NCBI GenBank assembly: GCA_022826505.1
Contig: JAJDUQ010000177.1
Coordinates: forward strand, 1-64,000
Direction: 5' to 3'
Length of the DNA: 64,000 bases
From: Gammaproteobacteria bacterium
Lineage (GTDB): Bacteria; Pseudomonadota; Gammaproteobacteria; HK1
Shown: positions 1 to 7,866 of the stretch, piece by piece
Position numbering within the stretch: the first letter of the stretch is position 1
Layout of the letters: each line of letters opens with the position of its first letter
Translations under genes and position numbers: made by a program
The notes under the pieces: model-generated
What the model saw: only the letters and a program-made list of their open reading frames with translations
Told to the model about the DNA's origin: nothing
Database searches by the model: none

Positions 1-1
1 G

Positions 2-595
2 GCGCAGCAGTACTACAACACCGAGCTGCCGCAACGCGAGTACGACCCCGACAAGGCGAGGTTCCATCTCAAGAAGGCGGGGATGGAAGGCATCAAGCTG
101 GAGCTGCTCGCGTCCAAGGCGGCGCTCGAGGGCGCGGCCGACGCCGCGATTCTGCTCAAGGAATCCGCCGCCGCGGCCGGCATCGACATCACCGTCAAGC
201 GCGTGCCGGCGGACGGATTCTGGTCCAACGTGTGGAACAAGGCCGGAACGGGATTCGTGACCTCCTACTGGGGCGGCCGGCCGACCAACGACTGGATGTT
301 CACGACGTGCTGCGTGGCCGAGTCCAACTGGAACGATACGGCCTGGAAGGGCACCCCGGCGGCGGATCGCTTCAACGAGCTGATCGTCGCGGCGCGCTCC
401 GAGCTGGACAACGACAAGCGACGGGAGATGTACTGGGAGTGCCAGCGGCTGGTGCACGAGGACAGCGGCTCGCTCGTGTGGGGATTCACGAACTACCTGC
501 ACGGACTGCGCGACAACGTGCGGTATCCGGAGAAGGTGGCCGGCAACTGGACGCTCGACGGCGCCAAGAGCCCGGAACGCTGGTGGTTCGCATAG
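2..595 (+). CDS. ABC transporter solute-binding protein, family 5 (C-terminal part)
   Basis: The frame is open from the left edge of the window, so only the last 197 residues are present. The text resembles the C-terminal lobe of peptide/opine-type (SBP_bac_5) binding proteins: an early DPDKA segment followed by LLKKAG-type helices, and a late stretch in which the family describes the ligand-closing lobe. Such proteins capture peptides, opines or similar ligands in the periplasm for an ABC importer. The permease and ATPase genes are not in the window and probably lie to the left. The substrate cannot be read from this fragment. A GC-rich hairpin follows the stop codon. Confidence 0.8.
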   Translation, partial: AQQYYNTELPQREYDPDKARFHLKKAGMEGIKLELLASKAALEGAADAAILLKESAAAAGIDITVKRVPADGFWSNVWNKAGTGFVTSYWGGRPTNDWMFTTCCVAESNWNDTAWKGTPAADRFNELIVAARSELDNDKRREMYWECQRLVHEDSGSLVWGFTNYLHGLRDNVRYPEKVAGNWTLDGAKSPERWWFA

Positions 596-614
596 GCAGT
601 CGTGCGATGTGATT

Positions 615-645
615 CCTTGGCCGATGGCCCGCCCATCGGCCGAGG
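615..645 (+). terminator. Hairpin after the solute-binding protein gene
   Basis: A 13-bp stem (615-627 pairing with 633-645, one G-U wobble) closes a 5-nt loop, 20 nt after the stop codon at 595. No U-tract follows, so it may be a weak or Rho-assisted terminator or an mRNA-end stabiliser. Confidence 0.5.
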
Positions 646-781
646 ATCGAATCCGCTCCACCCGGCGGGCCGCCCGATGGGCGGCGCCGTCCCGGGTGGA
701 GCATCGGCCGGGGCGGGCTCGTCCGTGGGGCAGGCGCCCGCATGCTTTCCGCCCCCGGGCGTGTCAACCGAGAGTTCCGCC

Positions 782-1921
782 ATGAGCGCGATGCCGCCAT
801 TTCGCGAGTTCGAGAAGCCGCTGTCCGACGATGCCGGCAGCTCCTACACCATGCCCGCACGCTACTACACCGATCCGGACGTCTACGAGCGGGAGAAGGA
901 GGCGATCTTCGCGCGCACTTGGCACTACATCGGCCACGAGTCGCACGTGCGCAATCCCGGCGACTACCTGACCCTCGAGATCGCCGACGAAGCCGTGTTC
1001 GTGATGCGCGGCGACGACGGGCGGCTTCGCGGCTTCTTCAACGTGTGCCGGCATCGGGCGCACCGGTTGCTGTGCGGCGCCGGCAACGCCGCCACCATCG
1101 TGTGCCCCTACCACGCATGGTCCTACCACTGCGACGGGCGCCTGCGTCACGCCCGCTTCGCGGACCGGATGCAGGACTTCAACGAAGACGAGTTCCGGCT
1201 GCCCCGGGTGCGGGTCGAATCGCTGTGCGGACTGTTGTTCGTGAACCTGGACCCGCACGCGTCGCCGCTCGCGGAGGTCGCCGCAGGCATGGCCGAGGAC
1301 CTGCCGAGTCACGTGCCGCGTCTCGCCGATCTCGAGCCGGCGGAGAGCTTCGCGTTCGACGCGGGCGGCGCCTGGAAGGCCAACTGGAAGGTGGTGGTCG
1401 ACAACTACGTTGAGTGCTACCACTGTGCGAAGGCGCATCCGGCGCTCGCCGATCTCATGGTGATGACCGACTACCGCCACGAAGTGCACGAGTACTGGGC
1501 GCGGCAGCTCTCACCGCGGGTGCGGGCCGACAACAGCGCCTACCCGGTGGAGGCGGGCGACGACGTGCAGGTAGCCGCCTACTGGTATCTGTGGCCGACC
1601 ACCTCCATCTGGCTGGTGCCCGGTGCCGCCAACCTGTTCGTGCTCGCCATGATGCCGGGTGACCACGAGACCACCGTCTTCTCCGGGCACCGCTACGCAG
1701 CGGACGACGCGCCGGACCCGGCACGCACCAACTACCTGAACGAGACGCTCGGTCCCGAGGACCAGGGACTTTGCGAGTCGGTGCAGCGTGGCTTGCGGTC
1801 GCGCTCCTACGACCAGGGGCGCCTCATGGTCGACCCGGCGCGTTCCGGCACCGCCGAGCACGGGGTGCACCAATTCCACCGTCTCGTGACGCGGGCCCTG
1901 GATGACGCAATCGACCGATAG
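782..1921 (+). CDS. Rieske-type oxygenase alpha subunit (glycine betaine/choline monooxygenase-like)
   Basis: Encodes a 379-residue Rieske non-haem iron oxygenase. The Rieske [2Fe-2S] ligands are C89, H91, C108 and H111, with 16 residues between the pairs. The catalytic mononuclear iron site is read from E211-x2-H214-x4-H219, with D207 just upstream. The start at 782 was chosen because the open frame upstream is low-complexity Gly/Pro/Ala text, while residues from 782 match the family. The overall pattern is closest to the betaine/choline/carnitine monooxygenase group, which demethylates or hydroxylates quaternary amines using a separate reductase that is not seen here. The dimethylglycine-dehydrogenase-like gene at 21.5 kb fits such a pathway. 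Its stop overlaps the start of a truncated methyltransferase remnant. The exact substrate is inference. Confidence 0.88.
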   Translation: MSAMPPFREFEKPLSDDAGSSYTMPARYYTDPDVYEREKEAIFARTWHYIGHESHVRNPGDYLTLEIADEAVFVMRGDDGRLRGFFNVCRHRAHRLLCGAGNAATIVCPYHAWSYHCDGRLRHARFADRMQDFNEDEFRLPRVRVESLCGLLFVNLDPHASPLAEVAAGMAEDLPSHVPRLADLEPAESFAFDAGGAWKANWKVVVDNYVECYHCAKAHPALADLMVMTDYRHEVHEYWARQLSPRVRADNSAYPVEAGDDVQVAAYWYLWPTTSIWLVPGAANLFVLAMMPGDHETTVFSGHRYAADDAPDPARTNYLNETLGPEDQGLCESVQRGLRSRSYDQGRLMVDPARSGTAEHGVHQFHRLVTRALDDAIDR

Positions 1922-1933
1922 CCTCTCCAAACG

Positions 1934-2002
1934 CAAGGACGACTTCGGCCGGGTCTACGATCTGGAGGACCCGAGCCCCTGTTTCACCGCGCTGAGGCCG
2001 TC
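1934..2002 (+). repeat. Direct repeat, left copy
   Basis: These 69 bp match 4339-4407 with four mismatches. The first 42 bp are identical. It lies at the left edge of the ATPase/TOPRIM cassette. Confidence 0.9.
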
Positions 2003-2034
2003 GCGGATTCGCAGTCGGATCGCTGTCCTGGCGG

Positions 2035-2040
2035 TACAAT
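2035..2040 (+). promoter_or_regulatory. Possible -10 element of the ATPase/TOPRIM cassette
   Basis: TACAAT lies 66 nt upstream of the ATPase ATG, just inside the left boundary of the cassette. No convincing -35 element is seen. Confidence 0.35.
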
Positions 2041-2106
2041 TGCAATAGCGGGGCGCGATTGGAACTGGATTTCGAACACCACTGCGGCAGAGGCAGGCCA
2101 CGTGAA

Positions 2107-3525
2107 ATGTTGACGCGTCTTGAAGTCGATGGATTCAAGAACCTCATCGGATTTGCCGTTGACTTCGGTCCGTACACCTGCATTGCCGGACAGAACGGGA
2201 CTGGAAAATCGAATATCTTCGATGCCGTCCACTTTCTGTCTCTGCTGGCCGATCATTCGATTCTCGAAGCCGCAGTTCGCGTCCGGGCGCGGACCGAAGA
2301 TACCGCACGGCTGGATGATCTGTTCTTTCGCGCGGAGTCGACAAGCAGAGATTCATTCACACTCGCAGCCGAGATGCTGGTCGAGCAGGCCGTCACCGAC
2401 GACTTCGGCCGCCCGGGCAAGGCCACCTCGACTTTCCTGCGGTACGAGGTCGAAATTGGAAAGAAGTATTCGACTCCGGAAAAATCCTCCCGGTCGATAT
2501 TCGACATGGAGCTTCGCTCGGAGTCCTTGCACCATATTCGGCAGGGAGACGCAAGCAGGAAGCTTCGGTTTCCCCACAAGAAATCGGAATTCAGGGACAA
2601 GGCGGTTCGAAATCGGCGGTTTGCCAGGACCGGGTATATCTCGACGGAGCAGGGCACGGACGGTGCGGCAGAGATCATCGTGCATCAGGACGGGGGTTCG
2701 AGAGGTCCCGGTCAGAGAGCCCCGGCGCGCTCGGCGCCACGAACGATCGTAGGCACGACCAATACGGTTGCGACTCCGACAGTACTCGCCGCACGCAGAG
2801 AGATGCAGAAATGGCGGTTGCTTTCACTCGAACCGAGCGCCATGCGGCGACCCGATCGCTTCGCAAGGGATCCGACCGTCGTTTCCGACAGTGGAGCCCA
2901 TCTTGCCGCCGCTCTATATCGGTTGAAGCAGACGGAAGGTCCTGACGGCAGCGTCGTCGCGAGAATTTCGTCCAGGCTTGCAGAGCTCGTGCCGGTGACC
3001 ACCGTTGATGTCGAACGGGACGACGTACGCGAACTTCTGACGCTGTCGGTGACTGAAGCCGGCGGTCAGCAATTCGCGGCAAACGCGATTTCGGACGGCA
3101 CGTTGCGGTTCCTTGCGCTCTCGGTGCTGGCCGAAGATCCGGAAGCCACCGGTCTGATATGCATTGAAGAGCCGGAGAACGGCATTCATCCCGAAAGATT
3201 GCCGGCCATGGCGGAACTGATTCGGGATCTGGCCGTGGATGTCGACGGTCCGATTGATGCGGGAAACGTCATGCGTCAGGTAATCCTGGCAACTCATTCT
3301 CCCTATTTCTTGCAGCTTCAGAGTCCGGACGACGTATTGCTGGCACAAGAAGCCGTGATGCGATACGGCGAATCATCCGTGCGTGGTCTGCGGTGCTACC
3401 CGCTGGAGGGTAGTTGGCGGGCAGACGCCGAGGGCAGCGGTTCGGCTCTTGGACTGTCGATGATGCAGGACTACCTGCAGCCACCCGAAGGTGTGCAGCT
3501 TCGCCTGCCGTTCGGTTCGGCCTGA
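2107..3525 (+). CDS. AAA (SMC/OLD-like) ATPase of a two-gene putative defence cassette
   Basis: A 472-residue ABC/SMC-type ATPase of the AAA_21/AAA_15 group. The N-terminus has the usual beta-strand plus FKNL, Walker A is GQNGTGKS at residues 28-35, Walker B is ICIEEPENGIHP near residue 355, and the switch strand ILATHSPYFL follows near 395. The start at 2107 was chosen because MLTRLEVDGF begins exactly as family members do. A TOPRIM-like gene follows 5 nt after the stop. OLD-family ATPases paired with or fused to TOPRIM nucleases act in phage defence; that role here is inferred from the pairing. Base composition is visibly less GC-rich than in the flanking metabolic genes, which suggests transfer. 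Confidence 0.88.
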   Translation: MLTRLEVDGFKNLIGFAVDFGPYTCIAGQNGTGKSNIFDAVHFLSLLADHSILEAAVRVRARTEDTARLDDLFFRAESTSRDSFTLAAEMLVEQAVTDDFGRPGKATSTFLRYEVEIGKKYSTPEKSSRSIFDMELRSESLHHIRQGDASRKLRFPHKKSEFRDKAVRNRRFARTGYISTEQGTDGAAEIIVHQDGGSRGPGQRAPARSAPRTIVGTTNTVATPTVLAARREMQKWRLLSLEPSAMRRPDRFARDPTVVSDSGAHLAAALYRLKQTEGPDGSVVARISSRLAELVPVTTVDVERDDVRELLTLSVTEAGGQQFAANAISDGTLRFLALSVLAEDPEATGLICIEEPENGIHPERLPAMAELIRDLAVDVDGPIDAGNVMRQVILATHSPYFLQLQSPDDVLLAQEAVMRYGESSVRGLRCYPLEGSWRADAEGSGSALGLSMMQDYLQPPEGVQLRLPFGSA

Positions 3526-3530
3526 TTCCC

Positions 3531-4187
3531 GTGTACGACCGTGTGATTCGCTTTCTCCTTCTGTGCGAAGGGACTTCGGACCGGGCGCTGGTTCCACACC
3601 TCCGGCAGTTGTTGTCGCATTGCGGCGCGGCTGAGGTGGTGGGGACGGCGGTCGCGCTCGCCAACGTACGTGATCCCGGAGCAGGTGGAGCCTCGGTGCT
3701 GGAGAGGAAAATGCGGGTTGTACTCTCCACGGAATCCGAGTTCGACCTGCTCTTTGTCCACCGCGACGCGGACTCGGCCGGAGTCGAAGAACGATCCGGG
3801 GAAATTGCCGAGGCAGCGCGAAATGCGGAATTGGCGGCCGATCGGGTCAACGTCATTCCCGTCAGAACGACAGAGGCATGGATTCTGCTGGATGAGACTG
3901 CAATTCGCAGAGTTGCCGGAAATCCGAGAGGAAGACAGCCGCTGGACCTGCCGCGACCTTCAAGAGTCGAGCAGGCAAGAGATCCCAAGTCGATTCTGGA
4001 GGCTGCCCTCGCCGCGGCCAGCGGTTGCCAAGGACATCGTCTCAGAAAGTTCAGAAGGAAGTTTCGACAGCATCGGCGAATCTTGCTGGAGCAGCTACCG
4101 GTTGGAGGCGCTCTCGCTGAGGTACCCGCCTGGGTCCGGCTCAGGCAGGCGGTTTCGGACCTCGTTTCCCGGACAAACACCGCATGA
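3531..4187 (+). CDS. TOPRIM/DUF4276 (RloB-like) partner protein
   Basis: A 218-residue protein whose first strand carries LLLCEGTSD (E13), followed by LLFVHRDAD (D79 and D81) and TTEAWILLD near 118. This E...DxD layout is that of TOPRIM-type metal sites in DUF4276/RloB proteins, which accompany AAA ATPases in OLD-like or RloBC-like modules. The start is a GTG at 3531; a second GTG at 3543 is possible. It lies 5 nt after the ATPase gene and is almost certainly co-transcribed and translationally coupled. Nuclease activity is expected from the family but has not been shown for this protein. The C-terminal 60 residues are basic and could bind nucleic acid. Confidence 0.8.
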   Translation: MYDRVIRFLLLCEGTSDRALVPHLRQLLSHCGAAEVVGTAVALANVRDPGAGGASVLERKMRVVLSTESEFDLLFVHRDADSAGVEERSGEIAEAARNAELAADRVNVIPVRTTEAWILLDETAIRRVAGNPRGRQPLDLPRPSRVEQARDPKSILEAALAAASGCQGHRLRKFRRKFRQHRRILLEQLPVGGALAEVPAWVRLRQAVSDLVSRTNTA

Positions 4188-4214
4188 GGCCGCGATTGGC
4201 CGTGTCCGACTTCT

Positions 4215-4326
4215 GTCAGTGCGTCAGCACGAGTCCCGTCTCGGACGCTCCGGCATCGGGCACGATGGAGCCCACCAGTTGCGCCTTCGCTTGGTGCCAT
4301 TCCTGAATGACCGATTCGAACGATAG
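4215..4326 (+). pseudogene. 3' remnant of a second Rieske oxygenase gene
   Basis: Just before the intact methyltransferase-like gene, the frame ending at the TAG at 4324-4326 encodes a tail (RSGIGHDGAHQ...ALL-type helix ending FER) that aligns with the C-terminus of the Rieske protein at 1921 (RSGTAEHGVHQ...IDR). It overlaps the methyltransferase start as the complete Rieske gene overlaps the left remnant. No Rieske or iron-binding motifs lie upstream, so the gene body is missing. The left limit is approximate. Confidence 0.6.
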
Positions 4327-5185
4327 CCTTCCCAGGCACAAGGACGACTTCGGCCGGGTCTACGATCTGGAGGACCCGAGTCCCTACTTCACCGCACTGA
4401 GGCCGTCCGACTACCGCATGCCGGAGGTGCTGGCGCGCGCGCTGAAAGCGGTCCATGGCCCGGTAAGCGCCGCCCGCGGTGCGGGCGGCGGCTTGCGGGT
4501 GCTGGATTTCGCGTGCGGCTACGGAGCCATCGGGGCGCTGCTGCGTCACGACGTCTCCATGACCGACATCTATGCCCGGTACGCAGAACGGCAGTGGCGG
4601 CCGTCCGATGCCCGGCGGTACTGGTCCGCCGACGCCGCCTTCTTCGCCGCCCGGCGCGAGGCATGGGCAGATTTCGAGATCGGCGGCACCGACATTGCCG
4701 GGGTCGCCCTGGAGTACGCCGCGGCGCTCGGCTTCCTCGATCGGACCTTTCACGAGAACGTCGTCGAGGACGCGCCGAGCGGGGAGCTGAAGCGCTTCCT
4801 TCACGGCGTGGACCTGATCGTCGAGAGCGGCTCGCTGGGCGATCTCCTGCCGGGCGCCTTCGAGCGCATTCTCGACGGCAGCGGCGGTGCGGCCCCGCCG
4901 TGGTTCATCTACTGCCCCCGACCCGACGTGGACTGGGCGCCGCTGGCCACGTTGTGGGCCGAGCGCGGGTATCGCACCGAGAGCCTCGGCGCCGGGCCGA
5001 TCCGTTACCGCAAGGCGCTGGCGTCGGCGGAGCTGGCGGACATGCTCCGGGTTACCCGTGCACTCGGGAAGCCGGACGAGGCGGTCATGCGTGAGGGCTA
5101 CCTGCTCGTCGACATGACGCTGGCGCGGCCCGAGGCCGATGCCGGCAATCCGCCGATCGAGCGGTTGCGGGGCAGGTACGACTGA
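4307..5185 (+). CDS. SAM-dependent methyltransferase-like protein
   Basis: A 292-residue protein with the class I SAM-binding motif VLDFACGYGAIG at residues 65-76. The remainder resembles methyltransferase-fold proteins that lack a diagnostic catalytic motif, so the methyl acceptor is unknown. The N-terminus up to TALRPS duplicates the stump at 1902. Its start overlaps the end of a Rieske-like tail, as in the left copy, so Rieske plus methyltransferase appears to be a conserved two-gene unit. This supports a joint role in methylated-amine metabolism, but that is inference from context. Confidence 0.7.
   Translation: MTDSNDSLPRHKDDFGRVYDLEDPSPYFTALRPSDYRMPEVLARALKAVHGPVSAARGAGGGLRVLDFACGYGAIGALLRHDVSMTDIYARYAERQWRPSDARRYWSADAAFFAARREAWADFEIGGTDIAGVALEYAAALGFLDRTFHENVVEDAPSGELKRFLHGVDLIVESGSLGDLLPGAFERILDGSGGAAPPWFIYCPRPDVDWAPLATLWAERGYRTESLGAGPIRYRKALASAELADMLRVTRALGKPDEAVMREGYLLVDMTLARPEADAGNPPIERLRGRYD
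4339..4407 (+). repeat. Direct repeat, right copy
   Basis: Partner of 1934-2002 (four mismatches in 69 bp). It lies inside the 5' end of the intact methyltransferase-like gene, to the right of the ATPase/TOPRIM cassette. Confidence 0.9.
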
Positions 5186-5415
5186 GCGGGCGTGCCGGGT
5201 TGGGAGCCCCGGGCTCGGGGTTGTCGGCGGATGACGGCGGCAAGCTCGGCCAGCGGGTGCATCTCGGACATCGTCGTGGTCGACACTATCGCCAGATCGC
5301 AGATCTTGACCAACGATGCTCGATACGCTTTTGGCGGACCGCCACGTGATCATCATGCTGTAAAGTCCCGTAGGCTCTCTCGGCGTGAATCCACACCGAC
5401 CAGGACTAACCACGG

Positions 5416-5796
5416 ATGGAACGGCCTCACTACCATGGACACCGCACACGCCTTCGCGAGCGCTTTCTCAAGAGCGGCCTCGCAGGGTTCGCGGAGCACG
5501 AGGTCATCGAACTGCTGCTCACTCTGGCCATCCCTCGCGCAGACGTGAAGCCACCCGCCAAGGCGCTGCTGAAGCGCTTCGGCAGCCTGCGAGGGGTCCT
5601 GGACGCGCCGCTGTCCGAATTGCGCTCGGTCGCCGGTGTCGGCGAGGTCGCCGCCATCGCCCTGCACATCATCCGCGAATCGGCGACGCTCTACCTGCAG
5701 GAAACATCGATCTATCGGGAGTGCGATCTGCGAACGCTGTGCCAAGCCGAGGGTACCATCAACGAGATTGGCGATTCGGAGGCGCTGGCGGCATGA
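5416..5796 (+). CDS. RadC-type N-terminal helix-hairpin-helix protein lacking the MPN domain
   Basis: A 126-residue protein matching only the N-terminal part of RadC/UPF0758 proteins: GHRTRLRERFLKSGL, then EHEVIELLLTLAIPR, then a helix-hairpin-helix (SVAGVGEVAA near residues 71-80). Normal RadC proteins continue into a JAB/MPN metalloprotease domain with a HxHPSG-like motif; here translation stops after a short unrelated tail. The stop overlaps the next ATG (ATGA at 5793-5796), so it is coupled to the AlbA_2 gene. It may be a DNA-binding subunit of the three-gene operon or a truncated RadC. A function in repair should not be assumed. Confidence 0.7.
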   Translation: MERPHYHGHRTRLRERFLKSGLAGFAEHEVIELLLTLAIPRADVKPPAKALLKRFGSLRGVLDAPLSELRSVAGVGEVAAIALHIIRESATLYLQETSIYRECDLRTLCQAEGTINEIGDSEALAA

Positions 5797-7289
5797 CTCC
5801 CACCGACCTCGAAATCCTACTCCAGCGAGGCGAGGGCGCAACTCTGGAGCTCAAGGAGAGCTTCTCGCCCTCGTCGTTCGCGCGTGAGCTTGTGGCCCTG
5901 GCCAACACCATCGGAGGCAGAGTCCTTCTGGGGGTGCGCGATGACGGCACCGTGGCCGGGGTGAAGGACACCAACGTCCTGCGCGCCCGCGTCCAGGACA
6001 TCGCCCGCAACTGCGACCCTCCGGTGAAGATGCTGGCGGAGCCCGTGGGTGAGGTGTTCGTGGTCGAGGTCAGGGAGAGCGACGCCAAGCCGGTGCAGTG
6101 CGGCGACGGCTTCTTCTGGCGTCAGGGAGCAGTGACCCAGAAGCTCGGCTGTGACGAGATTCGCGACTTCTTCCGCACCGAGGGAGTGATCCGGTTCGAC
6201 CTCTCGCCCTGTCCCCGGTTCAGCTATCCGGAGGATTTCGACCGCGACAAGTTCGACGCCTGGCTCGGACAATCCGGCATCACCTCAGGCGCACCGGTGG
6301 AAGATGTGCTGGTCGATCTCGAAGTCGCCGAACGGACGGGCGACAAGCTACTTTTCCGAAACGCGGGAGTACTCTTCTTCGCCGGGAACGTGCGTCGTTT
6401 CCTCCCCGAGGCATACATCACCTGCCTGCTGGGGAAGGGTACGGACAAGGTTCGCATCCTGGATCGCAAGGATTTCGACGGCGGAATCGTGGCCGACATC
6501 GAAGACACCATGCGTTTCATCGAACGCAATACCCGCACCGCTTACCGGATCGAAGGCTTGAGGCGGGAGGATGTCCCGGAGTATCCGATGCAGGCCCTGC
6601 GCGAGGCCATCACGAACGCCGTGATGCACCGCGACTGGTTCTTCGACGGCGCCAACGTGTTCGTCGAGGTCTACACGGACCGAATCGAGGTGAGCAGCCC
6701 CGGCGGCCTGCCGAAGGGTCTGACCCTGGCCGACCTTGGACACCGGAGCATCCGGCGGAACGCCCTCATCGCCGACCTGCTGCATCGCATCGGCTTCATC
6801 GAGAAAGCGGGCACCGGCATCCGACGCATCCGGGACGAGGCAAGCGAGATGAACTGCCCGGAGCCGGAGTTCCGGGCCGACAGCTTCATGACCGTGACCT
6901 TCCGGCCGAACCCGGCGGTTCGGGCGGAAGGGGGCGAGCGGCTTGTCGGGGGAGTTGCCCCGGAAGTGACCCCGGAAGTCGCCCCGGAAGTTACCGGGGA
7001 AGTCGCCGGACAAACGACCGATCAAGTGACCGAGCAGGTCACCGGGGAAGTCACCGGGGAAGAAATCCGGCTACTACGGGCGATGTCGGGTGAAATGACC
7101 AGGCAGCGCATTCAGGAAGCCCTTGGCTTGAAACACGAAGATCATTTCCGTCACGCCTATCTGCTCCCTGCGTTGCGAGCCGGTCTGATCGAGATGACCA
7201 TCCCGGACAAGCCGCGCAGCAGCAAGCAGCGATACCGTCTGACGCCCGGGGGAAGCGAGTACCTGAAGCAGCTTCGGGAGGAACGGTAA
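5793..7289 (+). CDS. AlbA_2 (Schlafen-type) domain ATP-binding protein
   Basis: A 498-residue protein. Residues 1-120 form an AlbA_2/Schlafen domain (ELKESFSPSS, ANTIGGRVLLGVRDDG). The middle holds a GHKL-like ATP-binding region (REAITNAVMHRDW near 275, then SSPGGLPKG and GIRRI). A linker near residues 387-425 is made of short PEVT/GEVT repeats. The end is a winged-helix-like segment (LIEMTIPDKP...KYRLT type). Related proteins are annotated as ATP-binding transcriptional regulators, and Schlafen domains also occur in nucleases and defence proteins. It is coupled to the RadC-N gene upstream and followed directly by a PD-(D/E)XK gene. The operon's function is unknown. Confidence 0.85.
   Translation: MTPTDLEILLQRGEGATLELKESFSPSSFARELVALANTIGGRVLLGVRDDGTVAGVKDTNVLRARVQDIARNCDPPVKMLAEPVGEVFVVEVRESDAKPVQCGDGFFWRQGAVTQKLGCDEIRDFFRTEGVIRFDLSPCPRFSYPEDFDRDKFDAWLGQSGITSGAPVEDVLVDLEVAERTGDKLLFRNAGVLFFAGNVRRFLPEAYITCLLGKGTDKVRILDRKDFDGGIVADIEDTMRFIERNTRTAYRIEGLRREDVPEYPMQALREAITNAVMHRDWFFDGANVFVEVYTDRIEVSSPGGLPKGLTLADLGHRSIRRNALIADLLHRIGFIEKAGTGIRRIRDEASEMNCPEPEFRADSFMTVTFRPNPAVRAEGGERLVGGVAPEVTPEVAPEVTGEVAGQTTDQVTEQVTGEVTGEEIRLLRAMSGEMTRQRIQEALGLKHEDHFRHAYLLPALRAGLIEMTIPDKPRSSKQRYRLTPGGSEYLKQLREER
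6949..7062 (+). repeat. 12-nt-period coding repeats in the AlbA_2 gene
   Basis: The linker DNA repeats a unit of about 12 nt (variants of GTCACCCCGGAA), giving PEVT, GEVT and QVTE tetrapeptides. Such tracts can vary in copy number by slippage. Confidence 0.7.
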
Positions 7290-7829
7290 ATGCCGAAGAT
7301 CGACATCACGAAGACCGAGCTGGTCTCGCCGGGCAAGTACAACGAGGACGGTACGCTCTGCAACGACTTCGAACGGAGCTTCGCCGAGTTCCTGGACCGT
7401 GCCGGCGATGTCCTGCGCTTCGCGGCACTGGACACGGCGGAACAGGGCAGCTCCGGCACCTCCTTCCGCGTCGACTACCTGAAGGCAAGCGGCGCCATCG
7501 GCTTCTACTACCCGGACTGGATGGCCGTGCAGAAGGATCCGGAAGGCGCTGAAGTGAACTGGATCATCGAGACCAAGGGCCAAGTCCGGGAAGGCATCGA
7601 GGAGAAGGACGCCGCCATGCGGGAATGGTGCCGCCGGATCACCGAGGCGACCGGCATTTCGTGGCACTACATCCGGGTGAACCAGACAGATTTCCACCCG
7701 GACTTCGCCACCCTCCGCGAACTGGTGTTCAAGGTGACCGGCAACGCCATGTTCCTCGAACGTGCTCGGCGGAACACTACCATGTCTCGCAAGGAAGTCC
7801 GGCAGGCTCTCGACGAGGGCCGGGCCTGA
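7290..7829 (+). CDS. PD-(D/E)XK nuclease domain protein (type III restriction subunit C-terminus-like)
   Basis: A 179-residue protein resembling the endonuclease domain at the C-terminus of type III restriction Res subunits. The active-site signature is P75-D76 followed by E94-T-K96 (text YYPDW, then IIETKG), within a strand-rich core. The helicase part of a Res protein is absent, so it stands alone. It starts directly after the TAA of the AlbA_2 gene, with GGGAGGA as ribosome-binding site 10 nt upstream. Its stop overlaps an ATG that opens a cut-off PIN-domain gene. DNA cleavage is expected from the fold but its specificity is unknown. Confidence 0.75.
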   Translation: MPKIDITKTELVSPGKYNEDGTLCNDFERSFAEFLDRAGDVLRFAALDTAEQGSSGTSFRVDYLKASGAIGFYYPDWMAVQKDPEGAEVNWIIETKGQVREGIEEKDAAMREWCRRITEATGISWHYIRVNQTDFHPDFATLRELVFKVTGNAMFLERARRNTTMSRKEVRQALDEGRA

Positions 7830-7864
7830 TGGTCATCGTCATCGACGCTTCGGTAGCCATCGAT
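7829..7864 (+). pseudogene. 12-codon stub of a vapC/PIN gene
   Basis: The ATG overlaps the TGA of the nuclease gene and encodes MVIVIDASVAI, a typical first strand of a PIN-domain toxin with its first acidic residue. Beyond 7864 the sequence is the antisense of the neighbouring vapC, so the gene is cut here. It marks a recombination or deletion junction. Confidence 0.6.
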
Positions 7865-7866
7865 GC

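Larger units (their letters stand above)
1902..2048 (+). pseudogene. 5' remnant of a methyltransferase-like gene
   Basis: The ATG at 1902 overlaps the end of the Rieske gene. Its first 34 codons match the start of the intact methyltransferase-like gene at 4307 (shared KDDFGRVYDLEDPSP and TALRPS). After about position 2002 similarity stops and the frame ends at 2048. This is the left copy of a duplicated junction that borders the ATPase/TOPRIM cassette. It looks like the stump of a gene whose body was lost. Confidence 0.8.

Noticed and set aside
640-670. tRNA-like TCGAATCC segment
   Set aside because: No cloverleaf stems can be built around it; it is the flank of the hairpin after the binding-protein gene.
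3269-5449. Open frame of about 720 codons on the minus strand
   Set aside because: Antisense to the ATPase, TOPRIM-like and methyltransferase genes, all with clear plus-strand motifs.
6949-7062. Possible CRISPR-like short repeats
   Set aside because: The 12-nt units have no spacers and lie inside a coding linker.
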